DNA of 8,693 bases from Victivallaceae bacterium (GCA_028717165.1 JAQUOK010000090.1:1-8693); one strand, 5' to 3'; shown: positions 1 through 6,465, numbered from the stretch's first letter. Numbers and translations: made by a program. Notes: generated by a model from the sequence alone, not told the origin.

Positions 1-66
1 GATCTGCCGTCCCGTTTCCGGCGCCGGCCTGCTGTCATTATGAAAACAAGTAAGACACTGTCCGGG
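1..66. other. Left-edge sequence, no assignable gene
   Basis: These 66 bases lie downstream of the leftward membrane glycosyltransferase. A leftward ATG at 36-38 opens a frame to the window edge encoding MTAGRRRKRDGR, with no Shine-Dalgarno in front. Two rightward frames also enter from the left and stop at 39-41 and 51-53. Any of these could be the end of a neighbouring gene, but 66 bases cannot decide. I see no terminator-like hairpin here. Confidence 0.3.
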
Positions 67-1878
67 CTAAGGTTTCTTTTTTGCGGGAGCCTGATTTTTC
101 AGGGAATCTCTGATTATTTTCAAATTGTAGTTGATATTTTTGTCATCGGGAGCAAGTTGACCGGCCTTCTCCAGATAATTCAGCGCTTCATGCTTCCGGT
201 TTTCAAAAAAGGCAATCATCCCCTTGTAGAAAAGTACATTTGATGCGGCAACATATTCCAGTTTAATAATCTCTTTGAAACACAAAACGGCTCCTTTCAC
301 CATACGTTTCCGAAGGTAAATGTTGGCGCACATTGAATAAAGGGTTTCCCCCGCTTCCAACTTACATATAATTCCGATCAGATATTTGTCTTTCAACAGG
401 CAGGAAAGTATCTTCGCAGCCTGATCCTGCGCCCCGCTCTTAAATAAAACCGCGGCTTTGATATATAATTGCATGGCATGCATTTTACCGGGTATTTCCG
501 AAGAGTCGTTCAAATAATCCTTTCTCAGTCTTTCTGATACGGCAAAGGCTTCCGCAAGGTTTTCGGCTTTCAGCTCAACCAGCCCAAGGCTTATCAGGGC
601 CACAAGATTGGGGGGCCGATATTCGCAGGATTTGGAGAATACGGCAATGTTATTTTTCCAGCAAGGCAGATATTTAATGGTCGAAAAGGCAAGAAATGCT
701 ATATAAACAGTTATTGCTGAAAGAATTATATTTCTGTTGCGTTTGTTTACCGCAAACGGCGCTATGCAGCCCGCGGCAAAAAGCAGGACCGCCGAAGGAA
801 TATAATTGTATCTGTCGGCATAATTCGGAGAACTGAAACGGAACGTCCCCAATACCGGCGATAAAACCGCGAGGTAACATATCGCTACCGGAAGAACTGA
901 ATACAGCAGGGTTTCCTTTTTTACCTTTAAGAACGCAATAATGCCGATACCGGCAAGCGTAACGTAAAAAACCAGCATTTGAATGCCAGTCTGCCAGCCA
1001 AAAACGATTCTCGGATACAACACGCACATCTCATGAAAATTGCAGATGAAAGCACTTTTGACATACCAGTAGATATTGAACAGGATCACCAGTATCATAT
1101 TTCCGGTATTTTCAGGAGGATATATAAAATCGCGCCTGACATTCGCGATTATCGCCAGATAGGCAATAATAACCAGCCCGTACGGCCAGAATTTTTTTAT
1201 ATAATACCAGGGAGAAAAACATCTTTTCCTGGAAAAATCAAGCATTGCCAGGATAACCGGCAGAGTTACCGCCATGGGCTTGGCGAAAAGCGCGACAATG
1301 TACAGGAAAAAAGTCAGGAAATTGAACCTGTTCCTGTCGGGCCTGTCCAGATAGAAAAACAATGCCGCGAAGAAAAACGCGCCGCAGATAACGTCTTTGC
1401 GCTCGGTTATCCAGACGACGGATTCGACCCTCTGGGGATGAACGGTATAAATGAGAACTAAGAGAAACGCCTGCCGCGGTTTGAGTTTTAACTTTACAAA
1501 ACAACTGTAAATGCCGATAACCGTAATAATAAACCAGAAAATATTCTGTAAATGATAACCCGACGGTTCTTTCCCCCAGATACTGTAATCGAACATAAAA
1601 CTGAACATCGTAACCGGGACAAAAAGCCCGATGCACGGCTGGGTCAGCCAGTGTCTGATGTTTTCAAAACTCAAGCCCAGATATTCATTGTTGATCACAT
1701 AATGGTCGTCATCCAAATACGGATACATTTCATAATGCAGGGCAATTGAATAGAGCAAAACTGCGGTCAATGCCAAAATTACAATATGGACAGTTCTTTC
1801 TGTAAATATCTCTTTCAGTTTCATAATTCTGCTAAAAAAAAGTTTTTCCGCTTTTGAAATATAGTCAATTAAGCTCAA
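67..1878 (-). CDS. TMTC/PMT-like polytopic membrane glycosyltransferase with C-terminal TPR-like repeats
   Basis: This is probably a GT-C fold glycosyltransferase that moves a sugar from a polyprenyl-phosphate donor to a protein or surface acceptor on the outer face of the inner membrane. Residues 29-49 form the first membrane helix. They are followed by an acidic exoplasmic motif YLDDDHYVINN (54-64), the place where GT-C enzymes carry catalytic acidic residues. Further family blocks are HPQRVESVVWITERKDV (147-163), KPMAVTLP (200-207) and ADRYNYIPS (354-362), as in TMTC-like proteins. About ten hydrophobic segments run to residue 400. Residues 420-595 are helical and TPR-like, clearest at 544-590 with KAGQLAPDD. 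Length, 603 aa, is normal for bacterial members. The frame opens with TTG at 1878; an ATG at 1824 would give 585 aa, and neither has a strong ribosome binding site, so the start is uncertain. It is divergent from a DPM1/GtrB-like enzyme, which fits a shared pathway. The acceptor and sugar are unknown. Confidence 0.9.
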   Translation of the reverse strand: MSLIDYISKAEKLFFSRIMKLKEIFTERTVHIVILALTAVLLYSIALHYEMYPYLDDDHYVINNEYLGLSFENIRHWLTQPCIGLFVPVTMFSFMFDYSIWGKEPSGYHLQNIFWFIITVIGIYSCFVKLKLKPRQAFLLVLIYTVHPQRVESVVWITERKDVICGAFFFAALFFYLDRPDRNRFNFLTFFLYIVALFAKPMAVTLPVILAMLDFSRKRCFSPWYYIKKFWPYGLVIIAYLAIIANVRRDFIYPPENTGNMILVILFNIYWYVKSAFICNFHEMCVLYPRIVFGWQTGIQMLVFYVTLAGIGIIAFLKVKKETLLYSVLPVAICYLAVLSPVLGTFRFSSPNYADRYNYIPSAVLLFAAGCIAPFAVNKRNRNIILSAITVYIAFLAFSTIKYLPCWKNNIAVFSKSCEYRPPNLVALISLGLVELKAENLAEAFAVSERLRKDYLNDSSEIPGKMHAMQLYIKAAVLFKSGAQDQAAKILSCLLKDKYLIGIICKLEAGETLYSMCANIYLRKRMVKGAVLCFKEIIKLEYVAASNVLFYKGMIAFFENRKHEALNYLEKAGQLAPDDKNINYNLKIIRDSLKNQAPAKKKP

Positions 1879-1906
1879 TATTCAAATTCTTTCGGATTAT
1901 TTCAGA

Positions 1907-1934
1907 TTGAAAACGGGTAAAAAGTATATATATT
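1907..1934 (+). promoter_or_regulatory. Candidate sigma-70-type promoter for the GT2-methyltransferase unit
   Basis: TTGAAA (1907-1912) and TATATT (1929-1934) are separated by 16 bp, each one or two bases off consensus. A start near 1941 would leave a leader of about 25 nt before the ATG at 1967. The leader lacks a Shine-Dalgarno directly before that ATG. The -10 overlaps the -10 of the opposing candidate. The call is by eye only, in an AT-rich stretch. Confidence 0.45.
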
Positions 1935-1956
1935 AAAGAGAACTTAACTTATTCAA
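1927..1956 (-). promoter_or_regulatory. Candidate sigma-70-type promoter for the leftward TMTC-like gene
   Basis: Read on the minus strand, TTGAAT (1956-1951) and TATATA (1932-1927) are 18 bp apart. Transcription would begin near 1920, upstream of both possible starts (TTG 1878, ATG 1824). Its -10 shares bases 1929-1932 with the rightward candidate, so the two could not be occupied at once. Confidence 0.4.
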
Positions 1957-1966
1957 TGATTTTTTT

Positions 1967-2905
1967 ATGGCAGAATACAGCGTAATAATTCCCGTTTACA
2001 ACGAGGCGGAAACTCTCCGGCCTTTATGGGAGCGGCTGGAAAAGGTCATTTCCGGAACGGGTAAAGATTTTGAAGTCATTTTCGTCAATGACGGCTCTTC
2101 CGACGGCTCCCTGGCAATAATTGATGAAATATCCGTTGCCGACCCGCGGGTAAAATATATTTCTTTCGGCGCCAACAAAGGCAAATCCGCCGTATACAGC
2201 GCCGCTTTCCAATACGCCTCCGGAAACGTCATCATTACCATAGACGCCGATCTCCAGGACCATCCGGAGGAAATTCCGGCCTTGATAGAGAAACTTAAAG
2301 AATATGATCTGGTCATCGGCAGAAAATCAGGACGCCTGAAAAATGAGCCTTTAAAATCAATCCCTTCAAAATTTTTCAACCTGCTGAAACGTCTCATCTT
2401 CGGTCTTGTCGTGCACGACTCCAACTGCGGGCTGAAAGCCATGAAACGTGAAGTGACCGAAAACCTCCGCCTTTACGGCGACCTCTACCGCTTCATCGCT
2501 GAAATGTCCTGCGCTTCCGGATTCAAAATCACCGAAATCCCGGTCGCGCATTCTCCGCGCCTGCACGGCAAAAGCAAATACGGGATGAGCCGCTTCAATA
2601 CCGGGCTGATGGACATTCTGACTGTCAGGTTTCTTATTTCGTTCTCCACCAAGCCTCTGCACTTTTTCGGCGGAATAGCTTTATTACTGCTCCTGGCCGG
2701 CGGCGGTCTGGAAATATATGCCCTGGCGATGAAAATATCCGGTTCCGATTTTCGAACTCATATGGCGGCGATTATTATCGGAATAATGCTGATAATAATC
2801 GGGGTTCAGCTCCTCTGCGTCGGGCTTCTCGGCGAAATGTTCGTCCGTTTCAGTCAGAACCCCGGAAAGTTCAGGATCAGCCGGAAGAAAGGATTCGATG
2901 ATTGA
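1967..2905 (+). CDS. Family 2 glycosyltransferase, GtrB/DPM1-like polyprenyl-phosphate sugar transferase
   Basis: This enzyme probably transfers a sugar (mannose or glucose in characterised relatives) from a nucleotide sugar to a polyprenyl phosphate on the cytoplasmic side of the membrane. The GT-A domain starts at SVIIPVYNEAETL (5-17), has NDGSSDGS (41-48) for nucleotide binding, and DADLQDHPEEIP (93-104) containing the metal-binding D-x-D. GRKSGR (118-123) and HGKSKYG (200-206) are further hallmarks of the DPM1/GtrB subfamily. Two C-terminal membrane helices follow (about 233-255 and 265-290), as in GtrB-type enzymes rather than the soluble DPM1 form. At 312 aa it is full length. The ATG is preceded by a T-run and no Shine-Dalgarno. 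It leads a two-gene unit with the methyltransferase and is divergent from a GT-C enzyme that could use its product. Donor specificity cannot be read from sequence. Confidence 0.94.
   Translation: MAEYSVIIPVYNEAETLRPLWERLEKVISGTGKDFEVIFVNDGSSDGSLAIIDEISVADPRVKYISFGANKGKSAVYSAAFQYASGNVIITIDADLQDHPEEIPALIEKLKEYDLVIGRKSGRLKNEPLKSIPSKFFNLLKRLIFGLVVHDSNCGLKAMKREVTENLRLYGDLYRFIAEMSCASGFKITEIPVAHSPRLHGKSKYGMSRFNTGLMDILTVRFLISFSTKPLHFFGGIALLLLLAGGGLEIYALAMKISGSDFRTHMAAIIIGIMLIIIGVQLLCVGLLGEMFVRFSQNPGKFRISRKKGFDD
2888..2904 (+). promoter_or_regulatory. Ribosome binding site and TTG start that define the methyltransferase N-terminus
   Basis: AAAGGA (2888-2893) lies 8 nt before TTG (2902-2904). The in-frame codon just upstream (2899-2901) is TGA, so TTG is the first possible start. 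The next in-frame Met is residue 43, right before SAM motif I and too late for a complete fold. The TTG overlaps the upstream gene's TGA stop (2903-2905), a typical translational-coupling arrangement. Confidence 0.7.
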
Positions 2906-3510
2906 AAAATTCCATTCCCAGCGCAATTAACACTGAATCCAACTTCCGGAAATTTCAAAGCGCCAATCCGCTCGTAAAATTTCTGGTCAATAATTTTTAT
3001 TCGAATATAAGGAATATCCTGTCCGGAATGGAATACCGTTCTTTTCTGGATGCCGGCTGCGGCGAAGGAATAACCATTCAGCGGCTTGCGGATCTGCTTC
3101 CTCCGCAGGTTACCGCCTTCGATATCAATCCGGTATGTATCGAATACGCGGCTCCCAGGTCTCCAAGTGTAAATTTCTGCGTTGCGGATATAACTCAAAC
3201 TCCTTTCAAGGATAAATCTTTTGACCTGACTATCTCTCTTGAGGTACTTGAACATCTGCCGCAACCGGAAAAAGGCTTGCAGGAACTGCTCCGGATCACC
3301 AGAGAACATATCGTATTGTCGGTACCGGACGAACCTTATTTTACCCTGGGCAGTTTAATGCGCGGGAAATACCTGAAAAACTTCGGTCGGCATCCGGAGC
3401 ATATTAATTCCTGGAATTCCCGTACTTTCGGTAAATTTATTGCCGAACACAATGTTAATTACAAATCGTTTAGATCATTTCCGTGGCTGATTGCCGTAAT
3501 CGATATCTGA
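2902..3510 (+). CDS. Class I SAM-dependent methyltransferase (Methyltransf_11 type)
   Basis: This is a Rossmann-fold methyltransferase of unknown substrate. SAM motif I is LDAGCGEG (49-56). The acidic end of strand 2 is FDIN (73-76), binding the SAM ribose. Motif II-like VADIT (94-98), and SLEVLEHLP (112-120), the usual post-motif signature of small-molecule methyltransferases, follow. GRHPEHINSW (162-171) contains the late histidines typical of this group. At 202 aa it is short but ends in the expected final strand (FPWLIAVIDI), so it looks complete. It starts with TTG overlapping the stop of the polyprenyl-phosphate glycosyltransferase, so the two are co-transcribed and coupled. The context suggests a glycan, lipid-carrier or quinone-like substrate, but this is only inference from position. 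Confidence 0.88.
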   Translation: MKNSIPSAINTESNFRKFQSANPLVKFLVNNFYSNIRNILSGMEYRSFLDAGCGEGITIQRLADLLPPQVTAFDINPVCIEYAAPRSPSVNFCVADITQTPFKDKSFDLTISLEVLEHLPQPEKGLQELLRITREHIVLSVPDEPYFTLGSLMRGKYLKNFGRHPEHINSWNSRTFGKFIAEHNVNYKSFRSFPWLIAVIDI

Positions 3511-3527
3511 ACCGCTTTAATGAAATT

Positions 3528-3566
3528 CGCAGAACGCCTTTTATTTTTCCGCAGAACGGTTATATT
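3528..3566 (+). promoter_or_regulatory. Direct repeats CGCAGAACG upstream of a possible -10 before the lipoprotein gene
   Basis: CGCAGAACG occurs at 3528-3536 and again at 3550-3558, start to start 22 bp, or about two helical turns. TATATT at 3561-3566 could be a -10 box. No good -35 exists at the right distance, which would suit an activator-dependent promoter. This is speculative. The 94-bp gap also has no convincing terminator for the upstream unit. Confidence 0.25.
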
Positions 3567-3604
3567 ACTTCATTTCAGGATTCAGGGAACAGGATAAGAT
3601 TGAC

Positions 3605-4303
3605 ATGAAATATTTTATTGTTTTTATATTTGGCGTTATAAGCGCCGGCCTTGCCGGATGCGGAAAAAAGGAAGCGCCGCCGCCGCCGACCGCTCATACC
3701 CTGCTGGTAAAAAATTTATTTTACGATCTCAGCAAGAACCAGTATGGCGCTGCCCTGAAACGTATCGAAAAAGTTCAGGCTCTCGACCCGGCGAATGAAT
3801 TCCTGCCCCAGTTCGAGGAAGTTATCTTATGCAACAGCAGGATTCAGGAAGCGCAGAAGCTGCTCGACGCAGATAAGATTTCAGAAGCGGCCAAAATTAT
3901 AACGGTTACCAGAAAAAAATATCCCCTGAACCGGAATCTGATGGAGATCGAGAACGAACTTAAACTGCTGGAAAGTCTCCGGATAAATATTAATAAACTG
4001 CATTCAGCGGATTCTTCGGATGAAATGAACCGGCAAATAAGCGCCATCACGGAAATGATAAAAAAATATCCTGACGCCGGTCTTCTGACTCCCGGTCTCC
4101 GCCTTAAAATGAAAGATGCTTTCGTAAGAAAATTATACGAGAAGGAATGTGCCCGTTTTGACCTCCTTTGCGATATCGCGGCAGGGCGGAAGGCCAAACG
4201 GTTCGAACAAAACCTCAATGATACTTTGCTGGCCGTTCTGGCCGTTGACAATCTCGATACCGTCAACAGGAAAGAAAGGGTAAGTCCGGGGCTCCTGGAT
4301 TAA
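3605..4303 (+). CDS. Putative TPR-like lipoprotein, function unknown
   Basis: I do not recognise a named family. Residues 1-19 form a lipoprotein signal peptide: a lysine, a hydrophobic core (YFIVFIFGVISAG) and the lipobox LAGC with Cys19 as the lipidated residue. The mature protein begins GKKEAPPPPTAHT, a short charged and proline-rich tether. The rest is almost wholly helical with TPR-like helix pairs around 35-65 (ending ALDPAN), 78-110 (ending KKYPLN) and 125-158 (ending KKYPDA). No catalytic motif is visible. At 232 aa it is probably a periplasmic or envelope scaffold. The ATG has AGGA (3591-3594) about 10 nt upstream. It follows the methyltransferase by 94 bp and may have its own promoter. 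Its TAA stop touches the left inverted end of the 4303-4588 repeat structure, so its C-terminus could have been set by an insertion. Confidence 0.83.
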   Translation: MKYFIVFIFGVISAGLAGCGKKEAPPPPTAHTLLVKNLFYDLSKNQYGAALKRIEKVQALDPANEFLPQFEEVILCNSRIQEAQKLLDADKISEAAKIITVTRKKYPLNRNLMEIENELKLLESLRININKLHSADSSDEMNRQISAITEMIKKYPDAGLLTPGLRLKMKDAFVRKLYEKECARFDLLCDIAAGRKAKRFEQNLNDTLLAVLAVDNLDTVNRKERVSPGLLD

Positions 4304-4375
4304 GAGCTTATACCAATTTGCGATCTAAAGGTTAGTAAGGAACGGAATTTTTCCTTATAGATTACGTAAAAGATG

Positions 4376-4399
4376 TAGCCGCCTCTGTCTCCAGAGGCG
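4376..4399 (+). repeat. REP-like hairpin with GTAG foot
   Basis: CGCCTCTG (4380-4387), a TCTC loop and CAGAGGCG (4392-4399) form a perfect 8-bp hairpin. It is preceded by GTAG (4375-4378) and one C. A GTAG tetranucleotide at the 5' foot of a GC-rich hairpin is the hallmark of REP sequences handled by TnpA-REP (RAYT) Y1 tyrosine transposases. No such transposase is in the window, so the class assignment rests on form alone. Confidence 0.45.
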
Positions 4400-4412
4400 C
4401 AATCCGAGAAAA

Positions 4413-4539
4413 CCGGATTTTCGGTAATAACTGTCTTTTGTTGCAAATCGGTATTATCCAGTCGTTACTGAAAATCCTTTTAAATAATTAGAGTTCAGAC
4501 ACTTATTTCAGCAAACGCCGGTTTTCAGTAACGACTGTC
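4413..4539. repeat. Three-copy repeat in +,-,+ orientation with 16-bp perfect inverted pair
   Basis: Copy A (plus, 4413-4435), copy B (minus, 4459-4477) and copy C (plus, 4518-4539) share the core TTTTCAGTAACGACTG, with copy A diverged at three bases. B and C are a perfect 16-bp inverted repeat (4459-4474 with 4522-4537, loop 47). A and B match over 16 of 19 positions, or 18 of 19 if G-U pairs are allowed (4415-4433 with 4459-4477, loop 25). A and C are each followed by GCAAATC (4443-4449, 4551-4557). B can pair with A or with C but not both. Confidence 0.7.
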
Positions 4540-4586
4540 CGCTAATGACCGCAAATCAGAGCGTTTCCTCTATTAGGGGATAAGCT

Positions 4587-5591
4587 CTAAAGATGCCTGG
4601 CTATAAAACGGTAATGGAATTTATCCTCGTGTTTTTTATATCTGTTCCGGAATACTTTCAGCTCTGCGGTTATTTCTTCGTAATCAGGGCGTTCCGATGC
4701 CGCTTCCTGCAGCATGCGCATTACGAATTTTGAAAGTTTAGTGCTGACTTCCGGACGAAGCCGGTGCGGTTCGATGACCGGTGCGCTTCCTCTGACGGCA
4801 AGTATGTCATCATCTTCCTGCGCCTGCTTAAACGGCTTCCTGGCAGTCAGAAGTTCGTACAGCGTTACGCCGAGACTGAATACATCGCCTTTTTCATCTT
4901 CAAAACCGTCAATGAGTTTTTCCGGACTCACATAGTCGGGGCTGCCGTACGAGCCCAGTTCCGAAAGCAGATCCTGAGACTGAACGTCATGAAGCGCGTA
5001 GGAAAGCCCGAAATCCGTAAGTTTGGCGTTATTGCCGGAGTCGAGAAGGATGTTCGCGGGTTTTACGTCATGGTGAATGACCCCGGCTTTGAAAGCCGCG
5101 TTCAGGGCGGAGGTTATATCCAGTATCCAGGTCAACACCTGGGTTATTTTGAGCGGAGAATGCTGCTTTATCTGTTCCTTCAGACTGCCTTGGGACATGT
5201 ACTGCATTATCAGAAAACACTGTCCGGCGAACTGGCCGCAGGAATAGATCGGCACGATGCTGCGATGGTTCAGACTGGCGGCAATCCTGCCTTCATGCAG
5301 GAATATTTTTGAAAACTCCGGGGAATTATCGCATTCCTCGAATATTTTTATGGCTATTTCACGGTCGAGCGTCAAATCAAGGGAGCGGTAAACAACCGCC
5401 GCGCCGCCGACTCCGCATTTCTGTTCCAGCAGGTAGGTGTTAAACCACTTGGGCACAATCAGTTTCACCCCGCAGGTAGGACAAGTTATTTCTTCGAAAG
5501 CCTTCAGGTTGGTGACGTCAAGTTTCTGCCGGCAATTATGGCAGAATATTTTTAACATTTCAGGTTCCGGAACTTTCTCAGCAGCCGCCAT
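4587..5591 (-). CDS. Soluble Ser/Thr protein kinase with N-terminal zinc ribbon
   Basis: This is a Hanks-type protein kinase, predicted cytoplasmic because no membrane helix is visible. Residues 17-40 are a zinc ribbon, Cys17-x2-Cys20 and Cys37-x2-Cys40, ending in CGVKLIVPK, a form common in PVC proteins. The kinase domain (about 52-318) has the glycine loop GVGGAAVVY (60-68), Lys82 in AIKIF, an alpha-C Glu near 100, catalytic HHDVKPAN (173-180, Asp175), DFG (193-195), SPE (222-224), Asp236 and Arg301. All residues needed for activity are present. The usual HRD is HHD, so it is formally a non-RD kinase, perhaps less dependent on activation-loop phosphorylation. It begins one nucleotide after the stop of the YycJ-like gene, with no clear Shine-Dalgarno, suggesting translational coupling; Met12 is an alternative start. 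Its stop codon lies in the inverted end of the 4303-4588 structure. Substrates are unknown. Confidence 0.95.
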   Translation of the reverse strand: MAAAEKVPEPEMLKIFCHNCRQKLDVTNLKAFEEITCPTCGVKLIVPKWFNTYLLEQKCGVGGAAVVYRSLDLTLDREIAIKIFEECDNSPEFSKIFLHEGRIAASLNHRSIVPIYSCGQFAGQCFLIMQYMSQGSLKEQIKQHSPLKITQVLTWILDITSALNAAFKAGVIHHDVKPANILLDSGNNAKLTDFGLSYALHDVQSQDLLSELGSYGSPDYVSPEKLIDGFEDEKGDVFSLGVTLYELLTARKPFKQAQEDDDILAVRGSAPVIEPHRLRPEVSTKLSKFVMRMLQEAASERPDYEEITAELKVFRNRYKKHEDKFHYRFIARHL

Positions 5592-5592
5592 A

Positions 5593-6390
5593 CTAACTAA
5601 TTTTATCCAATATTATTGTTTCAACACTTCGATCCTGCTCTACAACCTTCATTATAATATCATTGCGCCGCATTTTTTCCAGTTGCGCATACGCTAAATT
5701 GCGTACTAATTCATAATCATTGCATTCGGAACTGGCATGAACGAGCATAAGCACTTTAGTTTTTTCCGTGAGCAGGTCGTTCAGGGCCTCAATGGCATCG
5801 ATATTGTTGAGATGCCCGTGGGGGCCGGCAATCCGCTTTTTCAGGTGAATCTGCCGGTCTGACTGCCGCAGCATATCGATGTCGTAATTAGACTCGAGGA
5901 CAAGGATATCACTGTTGTTCAGGCGCATTTTAGCCAAAGCGTTAACCGCTCCCAGATCGGAAGCGAAACCGATTTGTTTTTCTTTGCTCCTGATGACAAA
6001 GCCCACCGGGTCAACAGCATCGTGCTGGACGGTAAAAGGCAGAATCGACATGCCGGCGAATTCGAACTTGTCGCCGGGAACGAACTGATAGATATTCGAC
6101 GGCAGTTTATTTTTTCCCTGACGGCGCAGGTAATTCCAGGTTTCGAAGGACACGCACAGGGGAATTTTAAACTGGTCGCAAAAAATGCGGCAGCCTTTAA
6201 GGTGGTCGTCATGTTCGTGGGACAGCAGTACCGCCTGGATCGATTCCGGGTTTACCTTGGCCTCGAGCATGCGCCGGATAAGTTCTTTTCGACTGAAACC
6301 GGCGTCGATCAGAATGTTGCCGCCCGCTGAATGGACAACAAAAGAATTACCGCCGCTGCCGCTGCCGAGCGCAGTGATCCCCAGGTTCAT
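5593..6390 (-). CDS. YycJ/WalJ-like metallo-beta-lactamase-fold hydrolase
   Basis: This is a cytoplasmic two-metal MBL-fold enzyme of the YycJ/WalJ group. Members are predicted nucleases or phosphodiesterases linked in Firmicutes to DNA-repair coordination and the WalK/WalR system. The start is family-typical: LGSGSGGNSF (8-17) and ILIDAG (26-31). The metal motif is SHEHDDH (57-63), followed by His123-Asp124, Asp145 in ASDLG, ESNYD (166-170), GPHGHLN (189-195) and His218 in HASSECN. The usual metal ligands are therefore present. At 265 aa it is full length. The ATG has AAAAGGA with 7 nt spacing, a good ribosome binding site. It is the first gene of an operon with the zinc-ribbon kinase and is divergent from rpoN. 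Fusion of its regulation to a protein kinase is suggestive but not diagnostic. Other MBL hydrolase activities cannot be excluded. Confidence 0.93.
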   Translation of the reverse strand: MNLGITALGSGSGGNSFVVHSAGGNILIDAGFSRKELIRRMLEAKVNPESIQAVLLSHEHDDHLKGCRIFCDQFKIPLCVSFETWNYLRRQGKNKLPSNIYQFVPGDKFEFAGMSILPFTVQHDAVDPVGFVIRSKEKQIGFASDLGAVNALAKMRLNNSDILVLESNYDIDMLRQSDRQIHLKKRIAGPHGHLNNIDAIEALNDLLTEKTKVLMLVHASSECNDYELVRNLAYAQLEKMRRNDIIMKVVEQDRSVETIILDKIS

Positions 6391-6433
6391 AAATATATCC
6401 TTTTTTTTCGACTAAAAAAGCGAGACTTCAATA

Positions 6434-6465
6434 TTGAAAATAATCATTTGCGCAGTTACTATAAT
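6434..6465 (+). promoter_or_regulatory. Weak candidate promoter for rpoN
   Basis: A perfect TATAAT (6460-6465) lies downstream of TTGAAA (6434-6439), but the 20-bp spacer is longer than optimal. The leader to the ATG at 6557 would be about 85 nt. Several other AT-rich -10-like strings occur up to 6484, so the true start is unclear. Confidence 0.3.

Larger units (their letters stand above)
4303..4588. repeat. Nested inverted/direct repeat structure filling the convergent intergenic region
   Basis: No gene is present in this 286-bp stretch. Its ends are a 9-bp inverted repeat, AGAGCTTAT at 4303-4311 and ATAAGCTCT at 4580-4588, extending imperfectly to 12 of 14. These abut or overlap the stops of both flanking genes (TAA 4301-4303; minus-strand TAG 4589-4587). 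Inside, TACCAATTTGC (4311-4321) is inverted at 4443-4453 with one mismatch, TAAGGAA/TTCCTTA (4336-4342/4351-4357) forms a small hairpin, and three copies of a TTTTCAGTAACGACTG-like motif alternate in orientation. It resembles a non-autonomous palindromic element. It could also be a structured RNA or a bidirectional terminator region. I see no clear target-site duplication. Confidence 0.55.

Noticed and set aside
979..1461. Rightward open frame of 160 codons inside the membrane glycosyltransferase
   Set aside because: It lies antisense to a gene with clear TMTC-family motifs, and its peptide has no recognisable domain.
2902..3510. Truncated methyltransferase pseudogene
   Set aside because: Although 202 aa is short, motif I, the acidic strand-2 residue, the LEHLP block and the terminal strand are all present without frameshift.
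4336..4357. Intrinsic terminator TAAGGAA-8-TTCCTTA after the lipoprotein gene
   Set aside because: The 7-bp stem is AT-rich, the loop is 8 nt and no T-run follows, so it is described only as part of the repeat structure.
4441..4445. Sigma-54 (-24/-12) promoter at TTGCA in the convergent region, and at other intergenic TTGC sites near 6448, 8161 and 8530
   Set aside because: The GG expected 10 bp upstream of the GC is absent at each site.
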